DNA of 64,000 bases from Corynebacterium epidermidicanis (GCF_001021025.1 NZ_CP011541.1:2170001-2234000), one strand, 5' to 3'. Positions 41,788-51,724 are shown, numbered from the stretch's first letter. The notes: generated by a model not told the origin, from the letters alone. Numbers and translations: made by a program.

Positions 41788-41798
41788 TCCCTCATTCT

Positions 41799-43925
41799 TT
41801 AAGCAAGCATCCCCGCCGCCTTGTTTAGCGACCAAGCCAACTCAAAGGCGGATTGACGCCAGCGCTCGTACCGCCCGGACACGCCCCCGTGGCCCGCGGC
41901 CATTTCGGTCTTCAACAAGAATTCGCCACCTGTTGCTACGTCGCGAAGCCGGGCAATCCACTTGGCAGGTTCGACATACAACACCCGGGTGTCATTGAGA
42001 GAGGTCACGGCAAGGATATCCGGGTAGCGCTTGGCAGACACGTTCTCGTAGGGCGCGTAGGAAGCCATGTAGTCATAGACCTCCGGGTCGTGGAAAGGGT
42101 CGCCCCATTCATCCCATTCCACAACCGTCAGCGGAAGTTCAGGCATGAGCATCGAGGTCAACGGGTCCACGAACGGGACCTTTGCATTGATGCCTACGAA
42201 CCGATCCCCGCCCATGTTCGCTACCGCGCCCATCAGCAAGCCACCCGCCGAACCGCCCTCGGCCACCATCATCTCCGGAGTGGTGACCTTGGTATCAATC
42301 AGGTGGTCAGCCACAGCGATGAAGTCAGTAAACGTATTCTTCTTTGACAGCAATTTTCCGTTGTCGTACCACAGTCGCCCCATCTCTCCCCCGCCACGCA
42401 CGTGGGCGACAGCGAAAATCACGCCACGGTCATAAGCAGAAACCCACAAATTGGAAAAGCTCGGGTCGAAGCTCGATTCGTACGAACCATATCCGTAAAG
42501 AATCACCGGTTGAGGCTGCGATAGGTCGAGGTCAGCACGGTGAACGAGGGAGATTGGAATACGAGTACCGTCTTCAGCTCGGGCCCACTCGCGACGCGCC
42601 ACATAGTCGGAGGCTTGGTAGCCACCCAGAACTTCCTGTTGCTTGAGCAGTGTGCGATCCCCCGTGGCCACGTCAAGGAGGTTCACGCTGCCCGGTTCGG
42701 TGAAGCTCGAGTAGGAGTAGCGGTAGACCGGAGTATCCCACTCCGGATTGCCGCCACCGCCCACCGAATAGAGTTCTTCCGAAAACTCCATTTCCACGAA
42801 CGAACCAAGTCCGTTGGCCAGCGACATCAACGCTAACCGGCCAATTCCGCCTCGGCGATAACCCAAGACCAAGTGCCCGGCGAACGGGTCGATCCCTTCG
42901 ATTCGGACATCCGCGCGGTGCGGAACCAGCACTTGCAACTCGGCCAAAGAGTCAAATGCCCCAACTTCCGCGATACCCACCTCAAAGTTCGGGCCGGTGG
43001 CGTTGTGCGTGACCAACCAATGGTCCTTGCCGTCGATGACCGCATGGTCCACGTCGTACTCCACGCCATCCTGGCGGGGCAACAGACAGACAAACTCCCC
43101 GGTCGGGTCATCGAGCGGTAGTACCCAGGTTTCTGAAGTGATCTTCGAACCGACGGCAATCATCAGGTACTTTTCTGAGCGAGTGGTACCCACACCTACC
43201 CAGAAGTGCTCGTCAGGCTCGTGGAAGACCAAGACGTCTTCGTCGACAGGCGTGCCTACCTTGTGGCGCCACACGGAATCGGGGCGCCAGGCGTCGTCGA
43301 CACGCTGGTAGAACACATAATCCTCGCCTGCCCACGTAGCTCCGTAAGAGATTCCCTCGATGATGTCCGGCAGGACTTCGCCGGAACGCAAGTCTTTGAT
43401 CCGCAGGGTGAAACGCTCATCGCCGGCGGTGTCCACCGAGTAGGCAAGCAAATTGCCGGACAACGTCACCGTCGACGCTCCGAGGGAAAAGAAGTCGTGG
43501 CCGGCCGCCATTTCGTTGACATCCAGTAGCACCTCTTCACCCTCTGGAGCCTGCTCCTCGATCACCGGCGGAATCCAAGCATCGTCGCCTTCCCTAACGG
43601 GGAGTCTGCAAGACGTCCCGTAGGACTTTCCTTCCTCGGTGCGGGAGTAGTACCAGTAATTGCCCTGACGTACCGGCACAGACATGTCCGTTTCCTTGAT
43701 ACGCCCCTTCAATTCCTGGAAGATGTTCTCGCTCAAGGTGCTCAGCTGGGCTGTCTGCTCAGCCGTGTAGGCATTTTCTGCTTCGAGGTATTCCCGTACC
43801 TCCGGTGCTTCCTTTTCCCGAAGCCACTCGTAGTTGTCAACGAATTCCCGGCCATGAAAACTGCGGGTAACGGGGCGTTTGTCAGCGATTGGATACATGG
43901 CACCCCATGCTACCCGCTCATTCAC
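41799..43925 (-). CDS. ptrB: Oligopeptidase B (prolyl oligopeptidase family)
   Basis: A 708-residue serine peptidase that cuts short peptides after Arg or Lys. A seven-bladed propeller (about 70-420) covers the alpha/beta-hydrolase domain. Ser559 lies in GGSAGG, the acid is expected in SLNDTRVLY and His679 in AAGHGG. YGYGSYESSFDPSFS is the family's hydrolase-domain entry, and the length is typical. There is no signal peptide, so it is cytoplasmic. The start at 43925 lies three bases past the stop of the iron importer ATPase, so it is probably co-transcribed and translationally coupled; an ATG nine codons in is possible. Confidence 0.92.
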   Translation of the reverse strand: MNERVAWGAMYPIADKRPVTRSFHGREFVDNYEWLREKEAPEVREYLEAENAYTAEQTAQLSTLSENIFQELKGRIKETDMSVPVRQGNYWYYSRTEEGKSYGTSCRLPVREGDDAWIPPVIEEQAPEGEEVLLDVNEMAAGHDFFSLGASTVTLSGNLLAYSVDTAGDERFTLRIKDLRSGEVLPDIIEGISYGATWAGEDYVFYQRVDDAWRPDSVWRHKVGTPVDEDVLVFHEPDEHFWVGVGTTRSEKYLMIAVGSKITSETWVLPLDDPTGEFVCLLPRQDGVEYDVDHAVIDGKDHWLVTHNATGPNFEVGIAEVGAFDSLAELQVLVPHRADVRIEGIDPFAGHLVLGYRRGGIGRLALMSLANGLGSFVEMEFSEELYSVGGGGNPEWDTPVYRYSYSSFTEPGSVNLLDVATGDRTLLKQQEVLGGYQASDYVARREWARAEDGTRIPISLVHRADLDLSQPQPVILYGYGSYESSFDPSFSNLWVSAYDRGVIFAVAHVRGGGEMGRLWYDNGKLLSKKNTFTDFIAVADHLIDTKVTTPEMMVAEGGSAGGLLMGAVANMGGDRFVGINAKVPFVDPLTSMLMPELPLTVVEWDEWGDPFHDPEVYDYMASYAPYENVSAKRYPDILAVTSLNDTRVLYVEPAKWIARLRDVATGGEFLLKTEMAAGHGGVSGRYERWRQSAFELAWSLNKAAGMLA

Positions 43926-43928
43926 CCA

Positions 43929-44687
43929 CTACCCCACCGCGCAAATCACCGGCACTCCCTGGTGGTCGATAATCTCGGCCCGCACCCCGTAGACTTCGCG
44001 CAAAAGCTCAGCGGTCAGTACATCTTCAGGGCGTCCCTGGGCTCGCACCTCGCCCGCCTGGATTACCACTAACTCATCGCAGAACCGCGCCGCGAGGTTT
44101 ATGTCATGGATAGCTACTACCGCCACTGCATCGGTATCGCGCACCCGACGTCGAATCTCGCTGAGCACAAACAGTTGGCGCTGCAAGTCGAGGGCGGAGG
44201 TCGGTTCGTCGAGAAGCAACACCGCAGGGTCCGTGACCAGCATCTGCGCGAGCGCGACCATTTGCTGTTGCCCGCCGGAGAGCTCGCTGAGGTAGGTGCC
44301 GGCGAGGTGGGCGATGTCGAGCTGGGTCATGATCTCCGCAGCCCGCAGCCTGGCCTGAGCGGCGCCTTGTCGACGACGCCCTGCGACCACGATCGTCTCG
44401 AAGGAGGTCAGCGCCGCAGATTTCGGTAGGTCTTGCGGTACGTACCCGATCGCTTCACGGGCCTGCTTCGGTGCTAACTCGTGATTGTCGACAGTCAGCG
44501 TCAGCCGGCCAGCGGCGGGTTTGGAAACCCCCGCAATTGCTTGCAAGAGGCTAGATTTGCCGGCCGCATTCGGCCCCAACAATCCCACCACTTGGCCACC
44601 CACCATGCGCTGCAGGCTCAAGTCCGCAATAACCGTGCGATTGCCATAAGCTACCCGAAAATTGTCGACTTCTAGGGAAATTGTCAC
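43929..44687 (-). CDS. Iron(siderophore/haem)-type ABC transporter ATP-binding protein
   Basis: A 252-residue ABC ATPase of the FecE/HmuV group. It has Walker A LLGPNAAGKSS (near residue 38), signature LSGGQQQM and Walker B AVLLLDEPTSALD with the H-loop AIHDINLA. The normal Gly-Gly/Gly-Cys after the PN of Walker A is replaced by Ala-Ala, as in several FepC-like proteins. The GTG start overlaps the permease stop (GTGA), a sign of coupled translation; the open frame runs further back inside the permease gene, but that part is not protein-like. Confidence 0.9.
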   Translation of the reverse strand: MTISLEVDNFRVAYGNRTVIADLSLQRMVGGQVVGLLGPNAAGKSSLLQAIAGVSKPAAGRLTLTVDNHELAPKQAREAIGYVPQDLPKSAALTSFETIVVAGRRRQGAAQARLRAAEIMTQLDIAHLAGTYLSELSGGQQQMVALAQMLVTDPAVLLLDEPTSALDLQRQLFVLSEIRRRVRDTDAVAVVAIHDINLAARFCDELVVIQAGEVRAQGRPEDVLTAELLREVYGVRAEIIDHQGVPVICAVG

Positions 44688-45817
44688 CACAACACCCGCT
44701 TCTTGGACAAGACAATGGCAACAAAACATGGCACGCCGACCAGCGCAGTAATAATTCCGATGGGAATGGCAACGCCTGGCACCACGATCAAACTCAACGC
44801 ATGAGCTCCACACATCAACGCAGCACCGGCCGCCATTGAGGCCGGAAGAAAGAATCGCTGCTCCTCGCCCACCAACATCCGCGCGATATGCGGCCCCACG
44901 AGTCCAACAAAACCGATAATTCCGCAAAATGCCACTGCCGTCGCGGACAGCAGGGAAACAACCGCTAGCACGGTCACCCGAAGTACCGTGACATTAACTC
45001 CCATGGCAAGGGCGCGTTCGTCGCCCAGACGCAGTGCCGTGAGCTGCCAAGACAGCAACCACAGGACTGGCAGAGCCACCGCTAGCGCTCCTGCGATCAC
45101 CGCGTTGCCAAGCCAGCTAGCGCGGGTAAGCGAACCCATGGTCCAAAACACGATTCGCTGCAGCGCCTCGGCCGAGGAACGATACTGCATCAGCGCCAGC
45201 ATCGCTTGGAATAAAAACACCAGACCAATACCCAGCAAAATCATGGTCTCAGCTGTCGCGCCCTTATAGAGAGCTGCGAGGATAATAACGCTGGTAGCCA
45301 CCATGGCCGCCAGCCAGGCCAGCAAGGCTAGGTTGAGCTGCGGAACCGATAGTGGCGCAATCCCAAACACGATTCCCGCTGCCCCGCCGAAGGCAGCCGC
45401 CGCGGAAATACCCAGCGTAAACGGTTCTGCCAGTGGATTCCCCAGAATGGTCTGCATCTGCGCGCCAGCCACCGACAGGGAAATTCCGACCAGCAGCGCC
45501 ATCACGGACATGGGCAGGCGCAGTTTCCACAAGACGGTGAATTCAGTGCTATCCAACGAAGACGGGTTAGCGATTCCTAGCACCACCTGACGGATCGATA
45601 GATTAATGGGACCGACAACCGTGCTCGCGAAGAAGGCCACGAGCGCCACAGCCGTCAGGCCAACGATGATTGCTAATCGACGTCGTACCGTACGCTGATT
45701 AGTTTCGAGCAAAGTCCGCACCACGCTCGCTTCTGCTGCGCCTGTGGGGGTAGTGGCCTGCTCTGCGTTTTCCGGTGAGCTTGTGCGCGTTCTTGACGAA
45801 GTTACTGTCGCTGTCAT
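44684..45817 (-). CDS. FecCD-family iron ABC transporter permease
   Basis: A 377-residue membrane protein with about ten predicted helices, of the BtuC/FecCD family. It has LWKLRLPMSVMALLVGISLSVAGAQMQTILGNPLAEPFTLGIS (about 95-137), the characteristic block, and FCGIIGFVGLVGPHIARMLVGEEQRFFLP, the coupling region to the ATPase. The first 40 residues are a soluble tail rich in Thr/Ser. Its mate proteins lie on both sides in one operon: binding protein upstream, ATPase downstream with a four-base overlap. Confidence 0.92.
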   Translation of the reverse strand: MTATVTSSRTRTSSPENAEQATTPTGAAEASVVRTLLETNQRTVRRRLAIIVGLTAVALVAFFASTVVGPINLSIRQVVLGIANPSSLDSTEFTVLWKLRLPMSVMALLVGISLSVAGAQMQTILGNPLAEPFTLGISAAAAFGGAAGIVFGIAPLSVPQLNLALLAWLAAMVATSVIILAALYKGATAETMILLGIGLVFLFQAMLALMQYRSSAEALQRIVFWTMGSLTRASWLGNAVIAGALAVALPVLWLLSWQLTALRLGDERALAMGVNVTVLRVTVLAVVSLLSATAVAFCGIIGFVGLVGPHIARMLVGEEQRFFLPASMAAGAALMCGAHALSLIVVPGVAIPIGIITALVGVPCFVAIVLSKKRVLW

Positions 45818-45847
45818 GTGAGACTCACTATTGCCTATACCTTGGGA

Positions 45848-47047
45848 TTACTGCGGGTTCGCCAGATCTGCCGGGTTCGCCGGGTTCGTCACAAAAAAGA
45901 CTCCGCTGGCATCAAACGGGAAGTACTTCTTGTGGACGTCCTCCCAGTGCTTCTCAGTGTCTACATCTACAAAAAGCTCGGGATGCAGCCACCTCGCGAT
46001 GAATTCCACGGCCATGAAATTCATCGGCGAGTCGTAGAACTGGTGCCAAATAGCTGCCGAATGGCCATTGCTCAATGCCGACACTTTGTCCATCCCGGCC
46101 ACCTGGGTGAGGTCACGCAAGGTTTGCTGCGCCTTCGCAGGCTCCGAGGTGTACCCCAGCGTCACATGCGATACTTTTTGTTCGCCTTTGGGAGCCCACG
46201 AGCCACCTGTCACCAGGATGTGCTCTGGCTGCTCGGCAATCAGCTTCTCTGGTGTGACCGAGCCAAATTCGGTGTCAAGAATGCTGTCGCCGAGATTTTG
46301 GCCACCGGCCGCATTGACGAACTCGCCGATGTTGCCATCTTTGACTGAGCCACAGCAATCGAAATAGCCGCCGGCGCGCCAAACAAATGTCTCCTTCTTA
46401 TTCGCCTTGGCGACTCGTTCTTTCACCCGAGTGACCGATTCCGTCCATTCGGTATTGAACGCGTCCGCAGCTGCCTGCTTTCCCATGATCTTGCCAAACA
46501 CGGTCATGGATGTCGTGGTGTTCGTCATTGGATGCTGACGGAAGTCGGTGACCACATACTTCAGCCCAGCTTGATCAAGCTTGTCCAGCAGGCCTGTGTC
46601 GCGCGCGCCCGCATAGTGATCGGCTGTCATCGTGATCACGTCCGGCTGATATGCCAACAGCGTCTCCACGTTGACATCGTTCTTGGCCAGGCTGCCAATC
46701 TCCGGAATATCGCGCACCTCCGGATGCGTCTGAAGCAGTCGGTCCCGGAAGGAAGGCGCCCCGGACTGCAAATCGCTGCCCATGGCCACGACATTTCGGG
46801 TGGGCTGCTCACGATCGAGTATTGACGTCGCAAACACGCTACGTCCCTCGCCGAGAATAATGCGTTCCGGCTGCTTATCGAACGTCACGGTGCGCCCCAT
46901 CACATCCGTCACGCTTATCGACGCCTGGCTGTCCCGCCCCGGGTTTGTCCCAGCCTTATCGCCATTCCCGGCTACCCCACATGCGGTAGCAAGGCTCGCC
47001 AGGGAGCAAGCAGACGCCACAGCGGCGATCTTCTTCCATTTGGTCAC
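45848..47047 (-). CDS. Iron-type ABC transporter substrate-binding lipoprotein
   Basis: A 399-residue class III binding protein (TroA-like fold, FecB/FhuD group). The signal peptide KWKKIAAVASACSLASLATAC ends in lipobox LATAC, so Cys23 is lipidated. SVTDVMGRTVTFDKQPERIIL opens the first lobe and PEKLIAEQPEHILVTGG the second. Residues YFDCCGSVKDGNIGEFVNAAGG are typical of siderophore/haem binders. The C-terminus is a short low-complexity tail (NPANPADLANPQ). The start is the GTG at 47047 with AAGGAC upstream. A DtxR box lies 40-58 bases upstream. The exact substrate cannot be told. Confidence 0.9.
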   Translation of the reverse strand: MTKWKKIAAVASACSLASLATACGVAGNGDKAGTNPGRDSQASISVTDVMGRTVTFDKQPERIILGEGRSVFATSILDREQPTRNVVAMGSDLQSGAPSFRDRLLQTHPEVRDIPEIGSLAKNDVNVETLLAYQPDVITMTADHYAGARDTGLLDKLDQAGLKYVVTDFRQHPMTNTTTSMTVFGKIMGKQAAADAFNTEWTESVTRVKERVAKANKKETFVWRAGGYFDCCGSVKDGNIGEFVNAAGGQNLGDSILDTEFGSVTPEKLIAEQPEHILVTGGSWAPKGEQKVSHVTLGYTSEPAKAQQTLRDLTQVAGMDKVSALSNGHSAAIWHQFYDSPMNFMAVEFIARWLHPELFVDVDTEKHWEDVHKKYFPFDASGVFFVTNPANPADLANPQ

Positions 47048-47086
47048 GGAAAGTCCTTTCGGAGTTGAAGAACAAAACACCGCAAC

Positions 47087-47105
47087 TATAGTTAGGCTAA
47101 CCTTA
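47087..47105. promoter_or_regulatory. DtxR box controlling the iron ABC importer
   Basis: TATAGTTAGGCTAACCTTA matches 17 of 19 positions of the DtxR consensus TWAGGTTAGSCTAACCTWA. A second, weaker half-site (TTAGGCAACCC) overlaps its right end. It lies 40 bases upstream of the GTG start, where binding of iron-loaded DtxR would block transcription. Confidence 0.85.
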
Positions 47106-47213
47106 GTTAGGCAACCCTTAAATGGAAATGGGAATAAAAATCCGCGCCCGGTTGACAGCACCCATCCGGGGTGCCTTACTCAGCTCGAGCGCGGAATATA
47201 GCGAATAACCAGC

Positions 47214-48107
47214 CTAAACGCAGCAACCAATCCAATCGGCAAACTTCTTGCCAGAAATTCGTTCGTATGCTTCCACGTAACGCTCGCGGGTTGCTTCCAC
47301 CACAGAACCGGGAAGTGGTGGCGGTGGGGTCTGCGAGTTCTTGTCCCAGCCGGACTTGTTTCCGGTCAACCAGTTACGCACGTACTGCTTGTCAAAGCTT
47401 GGCTGCACTTTGCCTTCAGCATAGCCATCGGCGGGCCAGTAGCGGGAGGAATCTGGGGTCAGCACTTCGTCGGCAAGCACGAGATTGCCCTCCTCGTCGA
47501 GGCCGAACTCAAACTTGGTATCCGCCAAGATGATGCCCTTCTCAAGTGCCATATCTGCTGCCTGCTGGTAGATGCGCAGAGTAGCGTCGCGCAGCTCCTC
47601 CGCGCGCGCCTGTCCCAGCTTCTCCACCACTTTGTCAAAGCTCACGTTTTCGTCGTGATCACCAATTTCAGCCTTGGTAGCTGGCGTGAAAATCGGTTCA
47701 GGAAGCTTAGACGCCTCGCGCAGTCCTTCCGGCAATTCGATGCCGCATACTGTTCCCGACTGCTGGTACTCCGCCAATCCGGAACCAGTTAGGTAGCCTC
47801 GAGCCACGCATTCGAACGGCAGCATCTCGAGCTTCTTGCACACGATCGCACGCCCGAGAACTTCCTCCGGAATCCGAGGATCGTCGATTGGGCCAGCCAA
47901 GTGGTTCGGGAAATCGATACTGTCAAAGAAGTACATACTCATTGCGGTGAGCACCCGACCCTTGTCGGGGATTTCCGTATCCAGGATGTAGTCGTATGCC
48001 GAAATTCGATCGGAGACCAGCATCAATAGGGTCTTATCATCGATTTCGTAGATTTCGCGCACTTTGCCAGCCGAAAGGTGGTTGTACGAGGAAAGTTCAG
48101 GACGCAT
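47214..48107 (-). CDS. purC: SAICAR synthetase
   Basis: A 297-residue ATP-dependent ligase joining aspartate to CAIR in purine synthesis. It has [13 protein letters not shown] near residue 11-23 (nucleotide loop), [73 protein letters not shown] and KQYVRNWL, all hallmarks of PurC. The start is ATG 48107; the longer frame up to 48209 runs into the intergenic space. It follows purB on the same strand after a terminator, so it probably has its own promoter. Confidence 0.96.
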   Translation of the reverse strand: MRPELSSYNHLSAGKVREIYEIDDKTLLMLVSDRISAYDYILDTEIPDKGRVLTAMSMYFFDSIDFPNHLAGPIDDPRIPEEVLGRAIVCKKLEMLPFECVARGYLTGSGLAEYQQSGTVCGIELPEGLREASKLPEPIFTPATKAEIGDHDENVSFDKVVEKLGQARAEELRDATLRIYQQAADMALEKGIILADTKFEFGLDEEGNLVLADEVLTPDSSRYWPADGYAEGKVQPSFDKQYVRNWLTGNKSGWDKNSQTPPPPLPGSVVEATRERYVEAYERISGKKFADWIGCCV

Positions 48108-48191
48108 AGTGAAGCAGTTTAGCCCTGCCCCCTCGCAAATGCCATGTGGGAGCTGCCTCAAGCAAAAATGTGAGCAAAGAATCAACGTGCA

Positions 48192-48249
48192 AAACTTATC
48201 GACGCCCACTTCCCTGCCACTGCGGTGGGAGGGATCGGGCGTCGATAAG
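48192..48249 (-). terminator. Terminator of purB
   Basis: CTTATCGACGCCC (48195-48207) pairs with GGGCGTCGATAAG (48237-48249), 13 bp, with an internal CCCTCCCAC/GTGGCAGGG arm. The minus strand continues TTTTGC. Confidence 0.85.
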
Positions 48250-48262
48250 GCGCAGCGGCGAC

Positions 48263-49693
48263 TTAGAGGATGTCTCCTGGGCGGTAATTCGCGGCCTCTG
48301 GGTAACGGTTAACCAGGTCCTGCACCCGGGCGAGCACCCGATCTACCTGGGACTCGGCAGCACCGATGAAGGCATGGCGGTCGGCCAGGGCTTCTTGCAG
48401 GTCAGATAGCGAGAGTGGCATGCGCTCGTCGGCGGCCAAGCGCTCGATCAAGTCCTGCGAGCCGCCGTTTTCACGCATGTTAAGCGCGACAGCAACCGCA
48501 TTTTCCTTGATAATCTCGTGCGCTGTCTCACGGCCAACGCCTGCCCGGACCGCAGCCATCAAAATGCGGGTGGTAGCCAAGAACGGCAAGTAACGCTCGA
48601 GCTCGCGGTCGATCATCGCAGGGAAGGCACCAAACTCATCGAGCACGGTCAGGAAGGTCTCAAACATGCCGTCCAACGCGAAGAAGGCATCAGGCAAGGC
48701 CACGCGACGGACCACGGAACAGAACACGTCGCCTTCGTTCCACTGCTGTCCCGACAGGTCAGCAACCATCGTCAAGTAACCGCGCAGAATGACCTGGAAG
48801 CCACCCACCCGCTCACAGGAACGGGCATTCATCTTGTGCGGCATAGCCGAGGAACCGACCTGGCCCTCCTTGAAGCCCTCCGTCACGGTCTCGTTGCCCG
48901 CCATCAATCGGATGGTGTGCGCCAACGAGCTAGGCCCGGCACCGAGCTGCACCAGAGCCGAGACGGCGTCGAAATCCAGCGAACGTGGGTACACCTGCCC
49001 CACCGAGTCAAAAACCCGATGGAAGCCCAAATGGTCAGCGATAGAAGTTTCGAGCGAGGCCAACTTCGTTTCATTGCCACCCATGAGATCCAGCATGTCC
49101 TGCGCAGTGCCCATCGGACCCTTAATACCGCGCAGTGGGTAACGGTCAATCAAAGATTCCGTACGCTCAATGGCAACCAGTAACTCATCCGCCGCCGAGG
49201 CAAAGCGCTTCCCCAAAGTCGTGGCCTGAGCAGCGACGTTATGGGAACGGCCCGCCATCACCAAGGTCTGGTACTGCGCCGCACGCTCGCCAATGCGGGC
49301 AGCCACAGTGACGGCCTTGTTCCGCAGAATCGTCAGCGACTCATGAATCTGCAGCTGCTCGACGTTTTCCGTAAGGTCTCGAGAGGTCATCCCCTTGTGG
49401 ATATGCTCGTGCCCAGCGAGAGCATTGAATTCCTCGATGCGAGCCTTCACATCGTGGCGGGTAACCTTTTCCCGAGCAGCAATCGAATCAACATCTACCT
49501 GGTCAATAACAGCCTCGTAAGCTGCAATTGCCTCCGCGGGAATATCTACCCCCAGATCCTTTTGCGCTTTCATGACCGCAATCCAGAGCTGGCGCTCCAT
49601 CACGATCTTGGATTCAGCACTCCAAATGTTAGACAATTCCGCCGAGGCGTACCGGTTGGACAGGACGTTTGCAATCTTCTTCTTTTCAGCCAC
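48263..49693 (-). CDS. purB: Adenylosuccinate lyase
   Basis: A 476-residue homotetrameric lyase that removes fumarate from SAICAR and from adenylosuccinate, two steps of purine synthesis. It belongs to the fumarase/aspartase superfamily, with [17 protein letters not shown] (about residues 283-299) as signature and the flexible catalytic-Ser loop. [30 protein letters not shown] holds the active-site His/Thr region. It starts with GTG after a close GAGG. It is separate from purC by a terminator, and co-directional. Confidence 0.96.
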   Translation of the reverse strand: MAEKKKIANVLSNRYASAELSNIWSAESKIVMERQLWIAVMKAQKDLGVDIPAEAIAAYEAVIDQVDVDSIAAREKVTRHDVKARIEEFNALAGHEHIHKGMTSRDLTENVEQLQIHESLTILRNKAVTVAARIGERAAQYQTLVMAGRSHNVAAQATTLGKRFASAADELLVAIERTESLIDRYPLRGIKGPMGTAQDMLDLMGGNETKLASLETSIADHLGFHRVFDSVGQVYPRSLDFDAVSALVQLGAGPSSLAHTIRLMAGNETVTEGFKEGQVGSSAMPHKMNARSCERVGGFQVILRGYLTMVADLSGQQWNEGDVFCSVVRRVALPDAFFALDGMFETFLTVLDEFGAFPAMIDRELERYLPFLATTRILMAAVRAGVGRETAHEIIKENAVAVALNMRENGGSQDLIERLAADERMPLSLSDLQEALADRHAFIGAAESQVDRVLARVQDLVNRYPEAANYRPGDIL

Positions 49694-49716
49694 GTCCTCG
49701 AGTTTATGCCACGAAT

Positions 49717-50376
49717 TTAGGATTCAGCGAACTTATCCAAATCCTTCACACGCCCCGCAGCAATAACGAGATCTCCGGACCGCAAAACATAGCCCGGCGC
49801 GGGGGTAGCAAAACGACCATCCGCACTGCGTACCGCCACAATATTGATGCCACGCGGGCACTGTTCAATCTTGCGGCCGTGCATGTCCACCGGCGGGGCC
49901 ATCTTCGCCATGGCAAAGTCCCGGTCAAACTCGATGTATTCCTGCAAATGTCCAGCGATCAGGTGAGCAATGCGACGCCCGGTGTCCCGCTCCGGTCGCA
50001 CTACATGGTGCACGCCGATCTGCGTCAAAATCTTCGCGTGTTGAGCGTTATCAGCCTTCGCCCACACACTTGGAACATCGAGGTCCATGACAGCAGAGGC
50101 GGTGAGCAGCGAAGCCCCCATGTCCGACCCGATACCGATGACCACACGCTGCGCATCCTGCACGCCGAGTTGCCGCAAGGCTTCCGCAGAGGTGGTTTCC
50201 GCGATTACCGCATGAGTGAGCAATGGTGCTGCCTTGGTCACCACGGCTTCGGAGACGTCGATGCCCAAAACCTCCACGCCGGAATGCACGAGCTCTTCGC
50301 CGAGGGCCATACCAAATCGGCCGAGTCCAATGATCACCACTGGCGGGGTGGACTTACGCGCAAATAATTTAGCCAA
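49717..50376 (-). CDS. ktrA: Potassium channel regulatory subunit KtrA/TrkA
   Basis: A 219-residue cytoplasmic ring protein that gates the KtrB/TrkH channel. The RCK_N Rossmann domain has VVIIGLGRFGMALGEELVHSG (about 13-33), the NAD(H)/nucleotide-binding glycine loop, and IGVHHVVRPERDTGRRIAHLI. The RCK_C domain (about 140-215) has GRKIEQCPRGINIVAVRSADG and GYVLRSGDLVIAAGR. The TTG start at 50376 lies within the last codons of ktrB (eight-base overlap), so the two are translated together. Confidence 0.92.
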   Translation of the reverse strand: MAKLFARKSTPPVVIIGLGRFGMALGEELVHSGVEVLGIDVSEAVVTKAAPLLTHAVIAETTSAEALRQLGVQDAQRVVIGIGSDMGASLLTASAVMDLDVPSVWAKADNAQHAKILTQIGVHHVVRPERDTGRRIAHLIAGHLQEYIEFDRDFAMAKMAPPVDMHGRKIEQCPRGINIVAVRSADGRFATPAPGYVLRSGDLVIAAGRVKDLDKFAES

Positions 50377-51724
50377 TGAACGGCCTCTCTACTGGGAAGG
50401 AATACATTCTGCGGTTGTTTCGGGCGGCCAAAGCAGCCACCACGGTAATCGGCCCGACGCGACCGGCGTACATCAATGCTACGAGCCAGATCTGCGCCAC
50501 GTCAGGTAACTGCGGGGTAATGCCGGTGGTCAATCCCACGGTAGCGAAGGCCGAAATTGTTTCGAAGACAATTTGGTGGGAGGAAAACTGCGGCATCAAA
50601 ATTTGCAACCCCATTATGGACCCGACTACCAGCACAAACGCCATCATAAACACGGCCATTGCCTGTCGCACGGTGCGTCCAGGAATGCGGCGTCCTCCTA
50701 CGAGCAGCTGTTCATCACCGCGGATCTCGGCCACCATTACGGCAACCAGCACCGCGGCCGTGGTGACCTTTACGCCACCTGCGGTACCACCTGATCCGCC
50801 GCCGAGGAGCATGAGGAAGTCTGTGAGCAGCAGCGACGACGAATGCAGATTGGACAGGTCAATGGAATTGAAGCCTGCGGTGCGCGTTGAAACCGAGTGG
50901 AAGAAAGCCGCCATCACCGCGGATCCTGGGCTGAGCTCCTTCAGCGCGCCATTCCATTCCATCACTCCGAAACCGACCGTACCTAGCACCAGCAGGAAGG
51001 TCGTGCCCCACAAGGTAAATCGCAGGGTCAGACTCGGCAGCGTCTTGTGTCCGGACCGCAGCCGGGCGGTCAGCTCTAGCAGAACCGGGAATCCTAAGCC
51101 ACCAACGATGATGCCGAAAGCAATGGGCATGATGATTCCGGCGTCGTTGACAAAGGGCACCAGGTTCGTCGATTGGAGCCCGAACCCGGCGTTGTTGAAG
51201 GCTGACACCGCGTGGAAAACGCTCTGCCACACAGCCGGGCCGAAAGAATAGTCGTAGCTAAAAAAGAAGCGGAAGAAAAGCAGCAACGCAATAATCAGTT
51301 CGATGGCAAGGGAAAAACCCACCGTTCCCCAGATGATCGTGCGGATTTCTCCGAGATCACGGCCACGCTGTTCCGCGGCCGCCCGGAGACGTCCTTTTAC
51401 GCCCATGCGACCCGCCAACACGAAGCTCACCACCGTGGCCAGTGTCATGATGCCCAAACCACCAATTTGGATCAGGATCAAAATGACTGCTTGGCCGAAA
51501 TGGGACCAATAGGTGGCCGTGTCCACCACGTTCAAACCGGTCAGGCACACGGCTGACGTTGCGGTGAACAGCGCCGTGACAAACTCGGGGCTCTGCGGCC
51601 CACTTCGGGCAATGGGCAGCAGCAATAGCGAGGTGCCCAGCAAGATGAGCAACAAGAAACTGCCTGAGACCAGCTGGGCTGGGCTCAGGCCACGTTTCTG
51701 TTCCTCGGAAATTGAAGAATCCAC
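50369..51724 (-). CDS. ktrB: Potassium uptake channel protein KtrB/TrkH
   Basis: A 451-residue membrane protein with four M1-P-M2 repeats of the SKT family. The selectivity-filter segments are visible in order: SAVCLTGLN, SAFNNAGFGL, STRTAGFNSID and ATVGLTTGI, each with the key glycine. It takes up K+ (with Na+) together with KtrA, for osmotic adjustment and pH balance. GGGSGGTAGGVKVTT in the loop after the third repeat is the gating loop typical of KtrB/TrkH. It starts with GTG. Confidence 0.95.
   Translation of the reverse strand: MDSSISEEQKRGLSPAQLVSGSFLLLILLGTSLLLLPIARSGPQSPEFVTALFTATSAVCLTGLNVVDTATYWSHFGQAVILILIQIGGLGIMTLATVVSFVLAGRMGVKGRLRAAAEQRGRDLGEIRTIIWGTVGFSLAIELIIALLLFFRFFFSYDYSFGPAVWQSVFHAVSAFNNAGFGLQSTNLVPFVNDAGIIMPIAFGIIVGGLGFPVLLELTARLRSGHKTLPSLTLRFTLWGTTFLLVLGTVGFGVMEWNGALKELSPGSAVMAAFFHSVSTRTAGFNSIDLSNLHSSSLLLTDFLMLLGGGSGGTAGGVKVTTAAVLVAVMVAEIRGDEQLLVGGRRIPGRTVRQAMAVFMMAFVLVVGSIMGLQILMPQFSSHQIVFETISAFATVGLTTGITPQLPDVAQIWLVALMYAGRVGPITVVAALAARNNRRMYSFPVERPFIG

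Larger units (their letters stand above)
41460..41798. other. Gap between ptrB and dctA, possible small-RNA or leader region
   Basis: No protein gene is seen. It contains the ptrB terminator at 41762-41787 and a TGTG-N8-CACA dyad at 41738-41753, similar to the cAMP receptor GlxR half-sites. The terminator at 41431-41459 suggests a transcript starts inside this gap on the minus strand. Confidence 0.45.
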
